Positions 9,189 through 18,053 of a DNA stretch of 64,000 nt are shown piece after piece. A program made the position numbers and the translations under genes. Source of the DNA: Alphaproteobacteria bacterium (GTDB lineage Bacteria > Pseudomonadota > Alphaproteobacteria > Micavibrionales > Micavibrionaceae); assembly GCA_030750865.1 (NCBI GenBank), contig JASMHE010000007.1:178689-242688 (forward strand), written 5' to 3'. Below the pieces are notes generated by a model, which saw nothing but the letters and a program-made list of their open reading frames with translations, did not search any database and was not told the DNA's origin. Position 1 is the first letter of the stretch. Each line of letters starts with the position of its first letter.

Positions 9189-10979
9189 ATGGCACATATA
9201 GCCGCAAATCTTGAAGATAACACAGAGTCCAAGGAATTCGCTGCGCTCCTGGATGATTCACTACAGCAGTCAAAAAGCTTCGAAGGAAGCGTTGTTAAAG
9301 GTAAAATCGTAGATGTTGACGACGACGTCGTCATCGTTGACGTCGGTCTGAAATCAGAAGGCCGCATTTCAATCCGCGAATTCTCTACACCCGGTCAGGA
9401 GCCTGAAATTAAAACAGGCGACGAGGTCGAAGTTTACGTAGAGCGCATGGAAAACCGTGACGGCCAGACCGTTCTCTCCCGTGAAAAAGCACGCCGTGAG
9501 GAAGTCTGGGTTGAACTGGAAAAAGCATGTGAAAAAGAAGAACGCGTCACCGGTATTATTTTTGGTCGCGTCAAAGGCGGTTTCACTGTTGATCTGGGCG
9601 GGGCTGTTGCCTTCTTGCCGGGTTCACAGGTTGATATCCGTCCGATCCGTGATGTATCCCCATTGATGGGCACACCACAGCCGTTCCAGATTTTGAAAAT
9701 GGATCGCAGCCGTGGGAACATCGTGGTATCACGCCGCGCCATTCTGGAAGAATCCCGTGAAGAAGCACGTTCAGATCTGCTTGAAAACATGGCCGAAGGT
9801 CAGGTTCTGCAAGGTGTTGTGAAAAACATCACCGATTACGGTGCCTTTATTGATCTTGGCGGTGTTGACGGTCTGTTGCACGTCACGGACATTTCGTGGA
9901 AACGCGTAAACCATCCGTCTGAAGTTCTGAAAATCGGCGAAACAGTTGATGTTCAGATTATCCGCTTCAACGAAGAAAACAAACGTATCTCACTGGGTAT
10001 GAAACAACTTGAATCAGATCCGTGGGACAACATTGCCGAGAAATTCAGCGTTGGTGATGTTGTAAAAGGTATTGTGAACAACATTACTGATTACGGTGCT
10101 TTCGTTGAGTTGGAATCAGGCATTGAAGGTCTGGTACACGTTTCTGAAATGTCATGGACACAGAAAAACATCCACCCCGGTAAGATTGTTTCTACATCCG
10201 AAGAAGTCGAAGTTATGGTTCTTGAAATCGATCAGGAAAAACGTCGTATTTCTCTCGGCCTGAAACAAACACAGGAAAACCCGTGGACAGAGTTTGCGAA
10301 GAACCACAAAGCCGGCGACGAGCTTGAAGGTGAAGTACGCAACGTCACCGAATTCGGTCTGTTTGTCGGTATGCCTGGTGATCTTGACGGTATGGTTCAC
10401 TTGTCTGACATCTCATGGGAAGAAGACAGCGAAGAGCTGCTCAAGCAATATAACAAAGGCGATACAGTGAAAGTGAAGATTCTGGATATTGAATCTGAAA
10501 AAGAACGTGTTGCACTTGGTATCAAACAGCTGACGAACGATCCGTTTGCTGGCGCGCTTGACGGCATCAGCAAAGGTGAAGTTGTTACATGTACAGTATC
10601 ATCCATCACAGACGGCGGCGTTGAAGTCTCTGTGAATGACGCTGTCACAGGCTTCATCAAGAAAGCTGACTTGTCACGTGAACGCTCAGAACAACGTCCT
10701 GACCGTTTTGCTGTTGACGAGAAAGTCGATGCGAAGATCATTTCCGTTGATCGCAAGAACCGTAAAGTCGGTCTGTCTATCAAACAGCGCGAGCTGGACG
10801 AAGACAAACAGGCTCTGAAAGAGTTCGGTTCGACAGAAAGCGGTGCTTCTCTTGGTGATATTCTTGGCGCAGCCTTGAACGAGTCACCGAAAGACGCAAA
10901 AGCAGAGAAAAAAGCACCTGCGAAAAAAGCGACAACAAAGAAGAAAAAAGAAGAGACAGACGAAAAGTCTGACGACTAA
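9189..10979 (+). CDS. rpsA: 30S ribosomal protein S1
   Basis: S1 binds mRNA and helps the 30S subunit start translation on structured messages. The 596 residues form six S1 (OB-fold) repeats: two divergent N-terminal ones, then four with the motif NxTDYGAFVxL/DGLxHxSDxSW (clear at about 210-280, 297-366 and 384-453). A lysine-rich tail ends the protein. A good ribosome-binding site (AAAGGAA) precedes the ATG. Codon use is more T-ending than in neighbours (for example GGT and CGT), as expected for a highly expressed gene. The 240-base leader (8945-9188) may contain autoregulatory RNA structure; none was recognised. Confidence 0.98.
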   Translation: MAHIAANLEDNTESKEFAALLDDSLQQSKSFEGSVVKGKIVDVDDDVVIVDVGLKSEGRISIREFSTPGQEPEIKTGDEVEVYVERMENRDGQTVLSREKARREEVWVELEKACEKEERVTGIIFGRVKGGFTVDLGGAVAFLPGSQVDIRPIRDVSPLMGTPQPFQILKMDRSRGNIVVSRRAILEESREEARSDLLENMAEGQVLQGVVKNITDYGAFIDLGGVDGLLHVTDISWKRVNHPSEVLKIGETVDVQIIRFNEENKRISLGMKQLESDPWDNIAEKFSVGDVVKGIVNNITDYGAFVELESGIEGLVHVSEMSWTQKNIHPGKIVSTSEEVEVMVLEIDQEKRRISLGLKQTQENPWTEFAKNHKAGDELEGEVRNVTEFGLFVGMPGDLDGMVHLSDISWEEDSEELLKQYNKGDTVKVKILDIESEKERVALGIKQLTNDPFAGALDGISKGEVVTCTVSSITDGGVEVSVNDAVTGFIKKADLSRERSEQRPDRFAVDEKVDAKIISVDRKNRKVGLSIKQRELDEDKQALKEFGSTESGASLGDILGAALNESPKDAKAEKKAPAKKATTKKKKEETDEKSDD

Positions 10980-11000
10980 TTTCTTCTCTACCCGATATTC

Positions 11001-11036
11001 AAAAGGCGCTTGTCAGACATGATAAGCGCCTTTTTT
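11001..11036 (+). terminator. Rho-independent terminator after rpsA
   Basis: An 11-base perfect stem, AAAAGGCGCTT with AAGCGCCTTTT, and a loop of 11 bases end in a T run, 21 bases after the rpsA stop. This separates rpsA from the following genes. Confidence 0.9.
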
Positions 11037-11220
11037 ATCATCTTGTTAATCCCTTCCGCTTACACTGATGAATCGGTAATATGGCGGTGTGACGGCACAC
11101 AGCAGTGATAAAGGGACGGTGACAAAGGGGTGCTTACAAAAAGCAGCCTGAAACAAACCAAACCGCAACACGCAATACAACGCCACACAGAACACAAAAC
11201 AACACGGCAGCACTGATTTG

Positions 11221-11835
11221 ATGCGCATAAACCCTCTTCTTTTATTATTGCTTATCGCTTTGATCGGGTGGGGCGCGGTACAGGTCCGCTCACAAGATTA
11301 CCCCGCGCACGGCCTGCCCGTGCAGGAAGAGCCGCATCAGGATAATTTCGATGCGCAGCAAAGCCCGGTCGCGATCAAAGACGGCTATGCCATTACGCCG
11401 CTGGCAACATTCCGGATCAAAGCGCTGACCCTGTCGGAAAAACATTACAAGGTTGACCGCGAAGCCGACCTGTCTCCTGTCGATCTGGCGCTTGGCTGGG
11501 GGCCGATGTCAGACCCCGCCAATCTTGATCACATGGATATTTCCCAAAGCAGACGCTGGTATTACTGGGAATATAAAGACGGTTCGAAATTCAACTTCAA
11601 CCCGCGCCATATTCACCGCTACAGCGCCAATATGCACATGATCCCCGCCGACCGCGACGTCGCCGCCACACTCGATCGCGTGCGGAAAAACGATATTGTC
11701 GAGATCGAAGGCTATCTGGTCCGCATCAACCATCAATCCGACAATTTTTACTGGAACAGTTCCATGACACGGAACGATACAGGTGACGGATCATGCGAAG
11801 TTGTTTATGTGAAACAGATCAGGATTATCCGGTAA
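11221..11835 (+). CDS. Exported or membrane-anchored protein of unknown function
   Basis: This 204-residue protein has an N-terminal hydrophobic segment (about residues 4-20, Leu-rich) that is either a signal peptide or an anchor; the rest is soluble and probably periplasmic. Conserved-looking features are ALGWGPMSD, a WYYWEYKDG aromatic cluster and an SANMHMIPA segment. A nearby NDIVEIEGYLV segment resembles an OB-fold-like strand pair. I do not know a function for it. TTG at 11218 is an alternative start one codon upstream. It stands alone between the rpsA terminator and ihfB. Confidence 0.8.
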   Translation: MRINPLLLLLLIALIGWGAVQVRSQDYPAHGLPVQEEPHQDNFDAQQSPVAIKDGYAITPLATFRIKALTLSEKHYKVDREADLSPVDLALGWGPMSDPANLDHMDISQSRRWYYWEYKDGSKFNFNPRHIHRYSANMHMIPADRDVAATLDRVRKNDIVEIEGYLVRINHQSDNFYWNSSMTRNDTGDGSCEVVYVKQIRIIR

Positions 11836-12035
11836 ACAAAGACGTGACATCCGCACCGGATTCACCGCAAAGCCTTACCATGCTTTTGTTGAGAACGATT
11901 ATCAACGCGGTCAGATCCAAAAAAGTCTTTCTTTTCAATGACTTTATATGGAATTTCCTTGACGAAACACGCTAAAATAGGCGATAATATACTTATGGTT
12001 ATAAATATTGCATGCAATAATGGGAGTGCAACCTT

Positions 12036-12338
12036 ATGACGAAATCAGAGCTAATCCAGATTCTCGCAGATCGTAATCCGCATCTTTACCTGCGTGATGT
12101 TGAAAAAATTGTCGATACGGTCTTCGATGAAATCACAGATGCTCTGTCACGCGGTGACCGCGTTGAACTGCGCGGTTTTGGTGCGTTCTCCGTCAAACAC
12201 CGCGAAGCGCGCGTCGGACGCAATCCCCGCACAGGGGAATCTGTCAACGTGCCGGAAAAGAAATTGCCTTTTTTCAAAACAGGCAAGCTTTTGCGCGAAC
12301 GTCTGAATAAAGACAACGAACAAATCAACAAAGACTAA
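12036..12338 (+). CDS. ihfB: Integration host factor, beta subunit
   Basis: The 100-residue HU/IHF-family DNA-bending protein begins MTKSELI and has the RGFGAFSVK turn, then the flexible arm segment [11 protein letters not shown] with the conserved Pro that inserts into the minor groove, and LPFFKTGK. Placement after rpsA and the MTKSEL start favour IhfB over HU. With an alpha subunit encoded elsewhere it would bend DNA in recombination, replication and transcription. RBS GGGAG lies about 10 bases upstream of the ATG. Confidence 0.94.
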   Translation: MTKSELIQILADRNPHLYLRDVEKIVDTVFDEITDALSRGDRVELRGFGAFSVKHREARVGRNPRTGESVNVPEKKLPFFKTGKLLRERLNKDNEQINKD

Positions 12339-12364
12339 ACGTCGTCTCAACGGCGCATACGCAA

Positions 12365-12420
12365 TGCGATGCAGGCATAGGCCCAGCCTCTGCTACACGT
12401 GGTACATGTGATGCATCGCA
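12365..12420. repeat. Inverted repeat downstream of ihfB
   Basis: TGCGATGCA at 12365-12373 pairs perfectly with TGCATCGCA at 12412-12420, leaving a 38-base loop. There is no T run after it, so it is not a simple terminator. It may fold in the ihfB 3' region or be a protein site. Nothing else is evident in the 223-base spacer. Confidence 0.35.
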
Positions 12421-12561
12421 AAGAGCGCCGCTGTCACTCTCATGCGGTCGTGTTCATGAATGCGCCGCAGCGGTTTATTCCATAAAGTCACCGCATAAAT
12501 GCACCGCAGGGGCGCGAACCCTCTTCCCTTCACGGCTTAATCATCGTATCATGGCGGCATT

Positions 12562-12912
12562 ATGATCCGTTTTGTACGCGCCGTTCTGTATATTCTTTTT
12601 GCCGCTGCCATTGCATGGCTTGCGACGTCGAATATTGAAATTGTGGAATTCACCTTCAGCCCCATGCACGAGCCTGTGGAAACGCCCGTTTATCTGATCG
12701 GCTTATTTGCCGTGGCGGCGGGGTTCATTTTTGGGTGTGTGATGGTATGGATCAACAGTTTCGGCCAATATCTGACCATCAAAAAACAGAAAAAAGAAAT
12801 CAAGACCCTGAACAAACGGATCGAAAAGCTGGAAAAGCAAAATGCCGCATCCCACGACACACATGATCGCCATTCCCTTTTCCGTCCCCATCACGACCAT
12901 AATGACGAATAA
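12562..12912 (+). CDS. LapA-domain membrane protein
   Basis: The 116-residue protein has two transmembrane helices (about residues 5-22 and 43-66), the LapA/DUF1049 pattern, followed by a cytoplasmic coiled coil (about 70-95, KKQKKEIKTLNKRIEKLEKQ) and a His/Asp-rich tail. Family members (YciS/LapA) act in assembly or regulation of lipopolysaccharide in enterics. A LapA-like gene after ihfB is common in alphaproteobacteria. It ends 6 bases before pyrF, so the two are probably co-transcribed. Confidence 0.85.
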   Translation: MIRFVRAVLYILFAAAIAWLATSNIEIVEFTFSPMHEPVETPVYLIGLFAVAAGFIFGCVMVWINSFGQYLTIKKQKKEIKTLNKRIEKLEKQNAASHDTHDRHSLFRPHHDHNDE

Positions 12913-12918
12913 TCCGGC

Positions 12919-13614
12919 ATGACTGATACAAAAATATATTGCGCACTTGATACAGACTCCCTCGACCACGCCTTAGATATGGCGGGCATGATGGAACAGG
13001 CGAGCTGCGGCCTGAAACTCGGCATGGAATTCTTTAATGCGCAAGGGCCGCAAGGCATTGCCAAAATCCGTGCCGCGCATCCCGATGCGCCGCTTTTTGT
13101 GGATTTGAAATATCATGACATTCCCAACACAGTCGCGGGGGCCGTGCGGGCCATCTCACAACTGGAACCCGCCTATATCAACGTGCATGCCACAGGTGGC
13201 CGCGCCATGATGCGCGCGGCGCAAGAGGCAATGGAATCCGTCAACAACACCACAAAATTGCTGGCGGTTACCATTCTGACCAGCATGGATGAAAGCGATT
13301 TGGCCGATATCGGCATGCAGACCGGAACAGCCGACCGCGTTCGGCAACTGGCCAAACTCACGCAGGATTGCGGGCTGGCCGGTATTGTTTGTTCATCACA
13401 TGAAATCGAAGCCGTCCGCGCCGTGTGCGGGCCTGATTTTGCCCTGATGGTTCCCGGCATTCGTCCGGCGGGCAGCGCTGCGGGCGACCAAAAACGCATT
13501 ATGACCCCTAAAGACGCGCTTGATAAAGGCGCGACGCATCTGGTAATCGGCCGCCCGATTACACAGGCAGATGACCCGCTGCAAGCCGCGCGGGATATTC
13601 TGGCGACCCTTTAA
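12919..13614 (+). CDS. pyrF: Orotidine 5'-phosphate decarboxylase
   Basis: This enzyme decarboxylates OMP to UMP, the last step of de novo pyrimidine synthesis. The 231-residue TIM barrel shows the catalytic DLKYHDIPNT loop (Lys-Asp-x-x-Asp tetrad), a start of type CALDTDSLDHAL, and the phosphate-binding end VPGIRPAG with GATHLVIGRPI. Length and order are typical of the family. It belongs to the short LapA-like/pyrF/trpF run. Confidence 0.97.
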   Translation: MTDTKIYCALDTDSLDHALDMAGMMEQASCGLKLGMEFFNAQGPQGIAKIRAAHPDAPLFVDLKYHDIPNTVAGAVRAISQLEPAYINVHATGGRAMMRAAQEAMESVNNTTKLLAVTILTSMDESDLADIGMQTGTADRVRQLAKLTQDCGLAGIVCSSHEIEAVRAVCGPDFALMVPGIRPAGSAAGDQKRIMTPKDALDKGATHLVIGRPITQADDPLQAARDILATL

Positions 13615-13666
13615 CACCCCTTGCACACACGATAACCGGCATCAAAGACGGAACGGAATTCACGCC

Positions 13667-14320
13667 ATGACACATATTAAAATATGCGGTCTGACCACGG
13701 AAGAAAGCTTGCGCAGCGCAGCTGAAAACGGCGCTGATTTTATCGGTCTTGTCTTTTATCCGCCTTCCCCGCGTGCTGTCATGACCGATCAAGCCGCAGC
13801 CCTTGCAAAAACCATACGCCATATTCCCGCATCGGCACGCCCCCAATTAACCGGCCTGTTCGTCAATGCCGATGATGCGCTGATCGCCGATGTACTGGAC
13901 CATGTGCCGCTTGATCTGTTGCAATTGCATGGCGATGAAACGCCGCAGCGCTGCCGCGATGTCCGCACGCAGTTTGATTTACCCGTGATGAAGGCCATCC
14001 CCGTAGCCACGCAGGATGATTTAAAACATCTGGCCGCCTATCAGGATGCGTGCGACTGGATCTTGTTCGATACAAAATCAGCTAACAGTGCCGAAAAGGG
14101 CGGCACAGGACAATGTTTTGACTGGGCGCTGTTGTCCGATATCCGGCATACAACACCCTGGATGCTGGCAGGCGGGCTAAACCGCGACAATATCACCGAT
14201 GCACTACAGCGCCTTTCCCCCGATGCGGTTGACGTTTCCAGCGGGGTCGAAGAACAGCGCGGCGTAAAAAACAGCGCCATGATAAAGGAATTTATTGAAA
14301 CGGTACGTCAATCCGATTAA
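13667..14320 (+). CDS. trpF: Phosphoribosylanthranilate isomerase
   Basis: TrpF isomerises phosphoribosyl-anthranilate in tryptophan synthesis. The 217-residue TIM barrel has the catalytic Cys in KICGLT near the start, FYPPSPRAV, the LQLHGDET segment and the catalytic Asp in LFDTKS. The phosphate loop LAGGLNRDN and DVSSGVE complete the pattern. The reading frame extends back to 13571 into pyrF, but ATG 13667 gives the family start. It heads the trpF-trpB-trpA run. Confidence 0.97.
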   Translation: MTHIKICGLTTEESLRSAAENGADFIGLVFYPPSPRAVMTDQAAALAKTIRHIPASARPQLTGLFVNADDALIADVLDHVPLDLLQLHGDETPQRCRDVRTQFDLPVMKAIPVATQDDLKHLAAYQDACDWILFDTKSANSAEKGGTGQCFDWALLSDIRHTTPWMLAGGLNRDNITDALQRLSPDAVDVSSGVEEQRGVKNSAMIKEFIETVRQSD

Positions 14321-14379
14321 GTAAAGGGCAGAGCGGATAAGATCGTGACAACCAAAAATAAAGATAAAAAAGAGAAGAT

Positions 14380-15633
14380 ATGAGGGCCACAGGCATGAGC
14401 AATGCAAAAGTAAACAGCTATAAAACAGGACCGGACGATGACGGGCATTTCGGCATTTACGGCGGACGCTATGTCGCCGAAACATTAATGCCGCTTATTC
14501 TGGAAGTGCAAAAAGCCTATGATTCCATCAAAAATGATGCGGATTTCTGGGCCGAATTTGATCGGCTGTCTCGCGAATATGTCGGCCGCCCCAGCCCGCT
14601 TTATTTTGCCGAAGCCACCACAGAACATCTGGCCGACGACGACGCCGGAACGGGCGCGAAAGTCTATTTCAAGCGTGACGAGCTGAACCACACCGGCGCC
14701 CATAAAATCAATAACTGCCTCGGCCAGATTTTGCTGGCGAAAAAGATGGGCAAAAAGCGCATCATCGCCGAAACAGGCGCAGGCCAGCACGGCGTTGCTA
14801 CAGCAACTGTTTGTGCCTTGTTCGATATGCCCTGTACCGTCTTTATGGGGGCAACGGACGTGGAACGGCAAAAACCGAATGTCTTCCGCATGAAATTGCT
14901 GGGCGCGGATATTCAGGCCGTCACATCGGGCGCCGCCACCTTAAAAGATGCCATGAACGAAGCGCTGCGCTATTGGGTATCCAACGTGCATGATACATTT
15001 TATATCATCGGCACAGCAGCAGGACCGCACCCCTATCCCGCAATGGTCCGCGATTTCCAGTCTGTGATCGGCACGGAACTGCGCGAGCAGATGATGGAAC
15101 GCGAAGGCCGCCTGCCTGACAGTCTTGTGGCCTGTATCGGCGGCGGATCGAACGCGATCGGCCTCTTCCACCCGTTTTTGGATGATCCCGATGTCAAAAT
15201 GATCGGCGTCGAAGCAGGCGGTCACGGCGTTGATACCGTTGACCAGCACGCCGCCAGCCTGACAGGCGGCAAGCCGGGCGTTCTGCACGGAAACCGCACA
15301 TATCTGCTGCAGGATGCGGACGGGCAGATCATCGAAGGCCATTCCATTTCCGCCGGACTTGATTATCCCGGTATCGGTCCCGAACATTCATGGCTGCACG
15401 ATATCGGCCGCGTTGATTATGTGTCCGTCACCGACGACGAAGCCCTCGACGCGTTCCAGATGTGCGCCAAGCTTGAAGGGATTATTCCCGCGCTCGAGCC
15501 ATCACACGCTTTTGCCCATGTCATGAAAATGGCCCCGACCCTGCCAAAAGACCATATTCTGGTCATGAATCTGTGCGGGCGCGGCGACAAGGATATCTTC
15601 ACGGTTGCCGATAAACTCGGCGTTTCACTGTAA
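14380..15633 (+). CDS. trpB: Tryptophan synthase beta chain
   Basis: TrpB condenses indole with serine to give tryptophan, using PLP. The 417-residue protein has [14 protein letters not shown] near the start and the PLP lysine in [16 protein letters not shown] and the phosphate-binding GGGSNAIG are also present, and it ends with SGRGDKD-like CGRGDKDIF. Two starts are possible, ATG 14380 (AGAG 5 bases upstream) and ATG 14395 (GAGG 9 bases upstream); I keep the first. It works as a complex with TrpA, encoded 19 bases downstream. Confidence 0.98.
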   Translation: MRATGMSNAKVNSYKTGPDDDGHFGIYGGRYVAETLMPLILEVQKAYDSIKNDADFWAEFDRLSREYVGRPSPLYFAEATTEHLADDDAGTGAKVYFKRDELNHTGAHKINNCLGQILLAKKMGKKRIIAETGAGQHGVATATVCALFDMPCTVFMGATDVERQKPNVFRMKLLGADIQAVTSGAATLKDAMNEALRYWVSNVHDTFYIIGTAAGPHPYPAMVRDFQSVIGTELREQMMEREGRLPDSLVACIGGGSNAIGLFHPFLDDPDVKMIGVEAGGHGVDTVDQHAASLTGGKPGVLHGNRTYLLQDADGQIIEGHSISAGLDYPGIGPEHSWLHDIGRVDYVSVTDDEALDAFQMCAKLEGIIPALEPSHAFAHVMKMAPTLPKDHILVMNLCGRGDKDIFTVADKLGVSL

Positions 15634-15652
15634 AAACATAACGGATTTGATC

Positions 15653-16450
15653 ATGAACAGACTTGAACAATGTTTTACCGCCCTGAAAAAAGACGGCCGC
15701 AAAGGACTGGTCACATTCCTGACGGCGGGCGATCCTGACCTTCAAACCAGTCAAACGATCCTGAATGCACTGCCGCAAAATGGTGCGGATGTGATCGAAA
15801 TCGGCATGCCATTCAGCGATCCAATGGCTGACGGCCCGGCCATTCAACAGGCAAATATTCGGGCACTTGATGCCGGAACCACGCTTGAAAATGTGCTGGA
15901 AATGGTAAAATCATTCCGCGTCAATGACACAAAAACGCCTCTGGTTTTGATGGGATATTACAACCCCATCTACAATTACGGGACGGAACGTTTCATTGCA
16001 AAAGCCGCAGAATACGGGGTTGACGGCCTTATTATCGTCGATCTTCCGCCCGAGGAAGATTCTGAACTTCGTGAACCGGCCTCCGCAAACGGCATGAATG
16101 TCATTCGGCTCCTGACACCCACGACCGATGCAGACAGGATCACGACGGTTCTTAGCGGGTCAAGCGGGTTTTTATACTACGTTTCGATCGCCGGGGTCAC
16201 CGGAACGGCCAGCGCCGATATGGATCACCTTGCGCCACATCTTGACATGATCCGATCCCAAACCGATCTGCCCATCGCCATCGGATTCGGGATCAAAACA
16301 CCCGCCGATGTGAAAAAGATGGCGCAATATGGTGATGCGGTTGTGGTCGGCTCTGCCATTGTCAATAATATCGGCAAAACCGCGACCAGTGAAAAAACCA
16401 CCGATGACGTGCTGGCACAGGTGCGTGATCTGGCCGCCGCCCTTAAATAG
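15653..16450 (+). CDS. trpA: Tryptophan synthase alpha chain
   Basis: TrpA releases indole from indole-glycerol phosphate and channels it to TrpB. The 265-residue TIM barrel has the catalytic Glu in ADVIEIGMPFSDPMADGP and the Asp in GLIIVDLPPEE. GVTG and GFGIKTPADV complete the active-site loops. The frame is open back to 15605, but ATG 15653, 19 bases after the trpB stop, matches the family start. It is the last gene of the trp run here; trpC and trpD are not in the window. Confidence 0.98.
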   Translation: MNRLEQCFTALKKDGRKGLVTFLTAGDPDLQTSQTILNALPQNGADVIEIGMPFSDPMADGPAIQQANIRALDAGTTLENVLEMVKSFRVNDTKTPLVLMGYYNPIYNYGTERFIAKAAEYGVDGLIIVDLPPEEDSELREPASANGMNVIRLLTPTTDADRITTVLSGSSGFLYYVSIAGVTGTASADMDHLAPHLDMIRSQTDLPIAIGFGIKTPADVKKMAQYGDAVVVGSAIVNNIGKTATSEKTTDDVLAQVRDLAAALK

Positions 16451-16967
16451 CCGCCCGGACATCATTCAGACATCATAAGGATAGGTGCAGCACACATGCT
16501 GCAATATCAAGACACCATGCCGTAGAACGGCAACAGGCGGCCGCACATATAATAACCGCACAGCCCCGACCAGCAACGCACCAGACACACAAAGCTGCGC
16601 ACGACGCGGCGTCACGTCTTCGTGTAAGCCCTTCATGTGCGCCCTTCTTGCACGCGCTTTCGGGCTATACGCACGTCAGGCACGCCGCCGCTACAGCACG
16701 CAAAAGCCACACGTGCAATCACCCCCTCCTGCATCAGCCGTCAGCCGCACCGCAACCAGCCCCACGAGACAAACACGAGATAAACACGCAGTAAAATCGC
16801 CGCCAACACACGATAACCGCCGCATGACAGGCACATTGCAGATAAATACGCGGATAAATACAGAGAAAATTCTTTCCCTTTGATCCGATTTCCCTTATGC
16901 ATACGCCAAGCGCTTTACAAAAACGCCACATAAAAATGACAGACATAACGTCAATAGAGGGTTTTTT
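16451..16967. other. CA-rich spacer after trpA, no gene seen
   Basis: The spacer is about half a kilobase and its left two thirds are strikingly rich in A and C and poor in T on the plus strand, like other spacers in this window. A 132-codon frame (16485-16883) has no ribosome-binding site, consists mainly of Arg/Thr/Pro/Ala/His and looks accidental. A short hairpin (TGCAGC / GCTGCA around 16487-16504) lacks a T run. The right end should contain the promoter of the permease gene. Confidence 0.55.
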
Positions 16968-17933
16968 ATGGATATTCATAGTTTTTACGCCGTGATCGGC
17001 CTGATGCTCGCGGCCTATGCCGTCATCGGCAACGACTCCGTCCAGACACTCGGCACATTTATCGCCTCCAACATTCGCGTTTTCAAATGGTACTGGCTCT
17101 GGCTGGCCGCCAGCGCCGTTCTGGTCTTCACCATTTTATATGGCTGGTACATCAATGACGGGGATATTTCCTATGGCCGTCTTGATAAAATTCCGCCTGT
17201 CGAAATCCAGTGGTATCACGCCGCAGCCCCTGCTGTGCTTGTGCTTCTGACACGTACAGGCATTCCGGTGTCAACAACCTTCTTGGTTCTTTCTGTCTTT
17301 GCATCCACCGTTATCCTTGAAAAAATGCTGGTCAAAAGTGTTGTCGGATACGGACTGGCCGCGATTGTGGCTTATATCACATGGATGGTGCTGGCGCATT
17401 TTGTGAACGAAAAGTTCAACCTTGTGAAAAAAGAACACCGCCCGTACTGGCGCGTCCTGCAATGGGCCTCGACGGGCTTTTTATGGTTCACATGGTTATC
17501 GCATGATATGGCCAATATTGCCGTCTTCATGCCGCGCGACCTGCCGCTGAGCTATTTATGCGGTATCGTCGGTGTACTGGTCTTCTGGCTCGGCTATATC
17601 TTCTGGGCGCAAGGCGGTAAAATTCAGGAAATCGTGCTGGAAAAAACAGGGTCCCGCTATATGCGGTCTGCGACAATCATCGACCTTGTCTATGCGGTCT
17701 TGCTGTTATATTTCAAGGAATTGAACAATATTCCGATGTCCACCACATGGGTTTTCGTCGGTCTGCTGACAGGACGTGAACTGGCGATTGCGACCGTGCA
17801 CCGCGCCGAATACAAGCTCGGGTACGTGTTTCCGCTGATTGGCAAAGACTTCCTGAAGATGATGATCGGGCTCAGTGTCTCTGTGGCACTGGTTCTGTCG
17901 ATCCATTATATCTTCGGCGCAAGCGCCCAATAG
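16968..17933 (+). CDS. Divergent PiT/PHO4-like membrane transporter
   Basis: This 321-residue protein has about eight to ten hydrophobic segments and an internal two-fold repeat. Each half has an acidic-Asn motif in a membrane segment (AVIGNDSVQT near residue 20; LSHDMANIAVF near 180) and then a STT motif (GIPVSTT near 100; NIPMSTTW near 258). This matches the PiT inorganic phosphate transporters, whose halves carry GANDVAN and P-STT signatures. The first signature is altered, so the substrate is uncertain; phosphate or another oxyanion is a fair guess. It sits between trpA and accD, which are usually adjacent or close in alphaproteobacteria, so it looks like an insertion. Confidence 0.8.
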   Translation: MDIHSFYAVIGLMLAAYAVIGNDSVQTLGTFIASNIRVFKWYWLWLAASAVLVFTILYGWYINDGDISYGRLDKIPPVEIQWYHAAAPAVLVLLTRTGIPVSTTFLVLSVFASTVILEKMLVKSVVGYGLAAIVAYITWMVLAHFVNEKFNLVKKEHRPYWRVLQWASTGFLWFTWLSHDMANIAVFMPRDLPLSYLCGIVGVLVFWLGYIFWAQGGKIQEIVLEKTGSRYMRSATIIDLVYAVLLLYFKELNNIPMSTTWVFVGLLTGRELAIATVHRAEYKLGYVFPLIGKDFLKMMIGLSVSVALVLSIHYIFGASAQ

Positions 17934-17989
17934 AAAACCTGTAAAAAAAGAGCTGTCAAAAGAGGCTATACACAAGACTCCGCAAATGC

Positions 17990-18020
17990 TTGACACACAT
18001 ATGTGCTTATGTGGTAGATT
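17990..18020 (+). promoter_or_regulatory. Candidate promoter of accD with palindrome in spacer
   Basis: TTGACA at 17990-17995 is a perfect -35 element. TAGATT at 18015-18020 is a possible -10 at a slightly long 19-base spacing. The spacer begins with the perfect 10-base palindrome CACATATGTG (17996-18005), a good shape for a repressor site. The promoter lies 34 bases upstream of the accD start. Confidence 0.5.
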
Positions 18021-18053
18021 GTCAGCCTTGTTTAATAAAGAGGGTAATATTTC

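Noticed and set aside
16485..16883. 132-codon plus frame after trpA
   Set aside because: CA-rich spacer DNA gives a Thr/Arg/Pro/Ala/His peptide without ribosome-binding site or any domain; similar frames appear in other such spacers.
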